Source: Chitinophaga sp. LS1
GTDB lineage: Bacteria; Bacteroidota; Bacteroidia; Chitinophagales; Chitinophagaceae
Length of the DNA: 64,000 nt
Direction: 5' to 3'
Assembly (NCBI RefSeq): GCF_034274695.1
Contig: NZ_CP128362.1
Coordinates: 6,264,501-6,328,500, forward strand
The notes beneath the pieces were generated by a model that had not been told where the DNA came from, did no database searches, and saw nothing but the letters and a program-made list of their open reading frames with translations. The position numbers and the translations under genes are program-made. Shown one piece after another: positions 61,542 through 64,000 of the stretch. Each line of letters starts with the position of its first letter. Position 1 is the first letter of the stretch.

Positions 61542-64000
61542 TCAGAAATCTACACCAATATGGAAACTGGCTCTCTTCGATGCAGGGAAAGGCATTACAT
61601 CCACCCCTGTGGACAAACCATTGCTACCACGGCTGGAAGAAGTGCTGATGGTATTACTACCAAAATTGGATACTTCCGGATCATACCCTACATAATGGGT
61701 CCAGGTAAAGAAATTGTTCGCTGATACACCCAGCCGGATACCGGAAATGGTTTTGGTATTTTTTAACGGCACATTGTAATACAACCCGATTTCGCGGATG
61801 CGCACATAACTGGCATCCTGTACATAAATGCTGGCATCGCCGGCACCTAAGCGGTATACGCCTGCTTTCTGTCCATTGATGATATCATCATAATCGAAGG
61901 AGGTTGCCCCCGCATCGGTGAGCAACTGGGTCAGGTTGATATTATCCCCGCCTTTCTTCCAATGCAGCAGGAAACGCAGTGACCAGTTTTTAAACACCGT
62001 CACTTCATTGTAGAAGCTCATCTGGAATTTAGGCTCTGAGTTCCCGATCAGTTTCAGGTCACTCCCTACAGTACCTTTGATCTGTGTGGCGGGCTGACCT
62101 TCTTCGAGGTAGAATGTACCAAGTGAGTTACCAAATGCACCAATGGCATACGGAGGAATCACCAGTCTGGTGACCTTGCTACGGTTGTACCACCAGTTGA
62201 TAGACGAAGTCCATTTGATATTCGTTTTATTGACAGGCACCAGGTTCAATCCTATTTCCACACCCTGATTTTTCAGGTCGCCGCTGTTTTTCCATTCAGC
62301 GCTGTAACCGGAGGATGCTGCCAGCGAGTGACGCAACAGTACATCCTGAATTCTTTTATTGTAATAAGTTGCTTCCAGGCTAATACGGCCATTCAGCACA
62401 CTGATGTCCAAACCGGTTTCAAACTCCTCCTGTCTTTCAGGTTTGATATCTGGATTTCCCTGCAGATTATCGACCAATACACCGGGCAGACCATCGATAT
62501 TACTACCCAGCATGCCGGTGAACTTACTGCTGTAAGGCGGTACATTGCCTGACTGTCCATAGGCCGCCCTGATCTTGAGGTTATCGACATTATCGATTGA
62601 CCACCCTTTCAATTTGGTGAAGTTGAAAGAGAATGCGCCTTTCGGGAATGCATAGTACTTTTTGTATTCACCATTATTGGTAGAACGGTCAAAACGAACA
62701 CCACCACTCAACGTAATGGCTTCAATCAGGGAAAGGTCTTCCTGTATGAAAACACCATTGTCCCTGAATTTGGATCGAAACTGTCGGGTAGCCGTATTGG
62801 CACTGGCATCGACATTGCTCTGACCTGCTACAATATTGGTAGCCACCGTTACGATGTTATCAAAATACCCGGTTTCCAATGTGGCACCTACAGTACTCGT
62901 CAGGCTGATAGCCGGTGTTGGCGTAAAAGTATTGGCGAGGAAACCACCGAGGTTGGTATTGAGGTTATTGGTATTGCCCTGAATGGAATGTCCCTGTTTT
63001 GAATTTTCTTCAAACTGCAGGTCACGTGGAAAGAGGGCCATCGTTTTATAATTGAAATAGTCCACTCCACCACGACCAATAAAGCGGGTATGAGAATGCT
63101 CGCTTTGTTGCAGGTGCACTTCCAGGTTACCTCCACCGACAAAACGGTTGGTAGTTTCATTGTTCGTCATCTTATCGCGGGTTTCCAGGGGGTTGGAAGC
63201 GGCGAAAGGATTGCGTGGATATTCCCCCAAAGCATTGGGATGGAGGTCAACGAAATTGGGGGTGGAAGAGAGCGCTACGCCATAGCTGACGCCATTGTTA
63301 TCGTTGTTGGTTAAGCCCCTGTCGGCAGAAGAATAGATGTAGTTCGTCGTGACACCGAGCGATACCCGGTCACTGAGTTTATGGTCAATATTGAGGCGAA
63401 CGGAGTTGTTAAAATAACCGGTACCTTTTACAATTCCTTCTTCCTGACGGCGGTTGCCCGAGAGGTAGAAAGTTGTCTTGTCTCCACCACCGCTGATGGC
63501 GAGATTGGTGTTTAGCACCTGCCCTTTCTGGCCAAACATTTCCTTTTCATAATCGAAGATCCTGCCGGCACTTTGGGCGTCGGTAAATTGCGTTTTATAG
63601 GCTTCTCTTTTGGCGATTACATCCGGATCAGTATTATCTGCACTACCGGCAAGATCGGCCGCCGTTTCGGCTGTAAATGGCCTTACACCCATCAGGTGTC
63701 GCACCTTCACAAAGCCGACTTCCTGGTTAAGGCTCACTTTTGTTTTGCCTGCCCTTCCTTTTTTGGTAGTAATGATCACCACCCCGGCAGCGGCTTTGGC
63801 ACCATACATAGCGGCGGCAGAAGCGCCTTTGAGGATCTCAATATTTTCAATATCGGTGGGGCTCAGGTCTGCAATACGGCTGGAGGGGTTGTCCTGGTTA
63901 TTGGGGTTTCCGGCAGTAGCGGCGCCGGTTACGTCATTGAGGCCGGCAGGGATACTGCTGTTATTAAAGAAGATACCATCTACAACATACAGCGGTTGCG
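61542..64000 (-). CDS. SusC/RagA TonB-dependent transporter, N-terminus beyond window
   Basis: About 819 residues are visible; the frame is open to the window edge, so the signal peptide and most of the N-terminal domains lie beyond position 64000. The visible part begins in the plug (QPLYVVDGIFFNNS, SPTDIENIEILKGASAAMYG, the SusC marker) and continues through the barrel (GYFNNSVRLNIDHKLSDRVS, LNGRISLEATYYNKRIQDVL, KNWSLRFLLHWKKGGDNINL) to a normal end ASFHIGVDF. Co-transcribed with the SusD gene downstream; substrate unknown. Confidence 0.95.
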   Translation of the reverse strand, partial: QPLYVVDGIFFNNSSIPAGLNDVTGAATAGNPNNQDNPSSRIADLSPTDIENIEILKGASAAAMYGAKAAAGVVIITTKKGRAGKTKVSLNQEVGFVKVRHLMGVRPFTAETAADLAGSADNTDPDVIAKREAYKTQFTDAQSAGRIFDYEKEMFGQKGQVLNTNLAISGGGDKTTFYLSGNRRQEEGIVKGTGYFNNSVRLNIDHKLSDRVSLGVTTNYIYSSADRGLTNNDNNGVSYGVALSSTPNFVDLHPNALGEYPRNPFAASNPLETRDKMTNNETTNRFVGGGNLEVHLQQSEHSHTRFIGRGGVDYFNYKTMALFPRDLQFEENSKQGHSIQGNTNNLNTNLGGFLANTFTPTPAISLTSTVGATLETGYFDNIVTVATNIVAGQSNVDASANTATRQFRSKFRDNGVFIQEDLSLIEAITLSGGVRFDRSTNNGEYKKYYAFPKGAFSFNFTKLKGWSIDNVDNLKIRAAYGQSGNVPPYSSKFTGMLGSNIDGLPGVLVDNLQGNPDIKPERQEEFETGLDISVLNGRISLEATYYNKRIQDVLLRHSLAASSGYSAEWKNSGDLKNQGVEIGLNLVPVNKTNIKWTSSINWWYNRSKVTRLVIPPYAIGAFGNSLGTFYLEEGQPATQIKGTVGSDLKLIGNSEPKFQMSFYNEVTVFKNWSLRFLLHWKKGGDNINLTQLLTDAGATSFDYDDIINGQKAGVYRLGAGDASIYVQDASYVRIREIGLYYNVPLKNTKTISGIRLGVSANNFFTWTHYVGYDPEVSNFGSNTISTSSSRGSNGLSTGVDVMPFPASKRASFHIGVDF

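Overview
The window reads as chromosomal DNA of a Bacteroidota member, most likely a Chitinophaga-like Chitinophagaceae. Evidence: SusC/SusD pairs, a FecR/ECF-sigma regulated transporter, a DUF5689 lipoprotein, lipoboxes of the Bacteroidota type, sparse Shine-Dalgarno sites, and promoter matches of the TTG-N19-TAnnTTTG type. I see no tRNA, rRNA, CRISPR array or insertion sequence.

Layout. 1-5.5 kb: a decayed secreted-protein gene, a LacI-type regulator, a glutamic-peptidase-like lipoprotein, mnmD, a globin-like lipoprotein with a membrane partner, and a DUF1543 gene. 5.5-31.7 kb: a nearly complete cobalamin (B12) locus. cbiA runs left; cbiP-cobD-cbiB run right; then a promoter plus cobalamin riboswitch leads a ~16 kb operon (ferredoxin, Ni/Co permease, NAD-dependent epimerase, cbiX, cbiL, cbiH-cbiC fusion, cbiET, cbiG-cbiF fusion, cbiJ, cbiD, second Ni/Co permease, chlI/chlD-like chelatase gene, cobU, cobT, cobS, cobC, pduO). 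cobW and cobN converge on it from the right. Together they cover every step from precorrin-2/sirohydrochlorin to adenosylcobalamin; uroporphyrinogen methylation, BluB, a recognised threonine kinase and BtuB are not here. 31.7-43.3 kb: a kinase, a secreted M81 peptidase, an FMN reductase, a broken ECF sigma gene, an SDR lacking its catalytic motif, DNA ligase D, a Nei/Fpg-like glycosylase and glgX. 43.3-53.4 kb: ECF sigma, FecR, SusC, SusD, DUF5689 lipoprotein and an exported metallophosphatase, all leftward, probably one uptake-and-degradation locus. 53.4-64 kb: ROK kinase, a type VI secretion tip module (VgrG with a C-terminal metzincin, a lipoprotein, a DUF4280 PAAR-like protein), an ABC exporter pair, and a second SusD/SusC pair running off the window.

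Two observations stand out. First, at eight separate places the 3' end of a gene, including its stop codon, is repeated one to four times immediately downstream. The period is often a multiple of three (54, 75, 45, 90, 51, 24), copies keep the C-terminal peptide and a stop, and in several cases the last copy abuts the next gene's start. I know of no described system that explains this. Second, the cobalt-chelatase ATPase and its VWA domain lie in two overlapping frames with no start codon for the second, joined at an A-rich slip site preceded by a strong Shine-Dalgarno-like motif, which looks like programmed -1 frameshifting.
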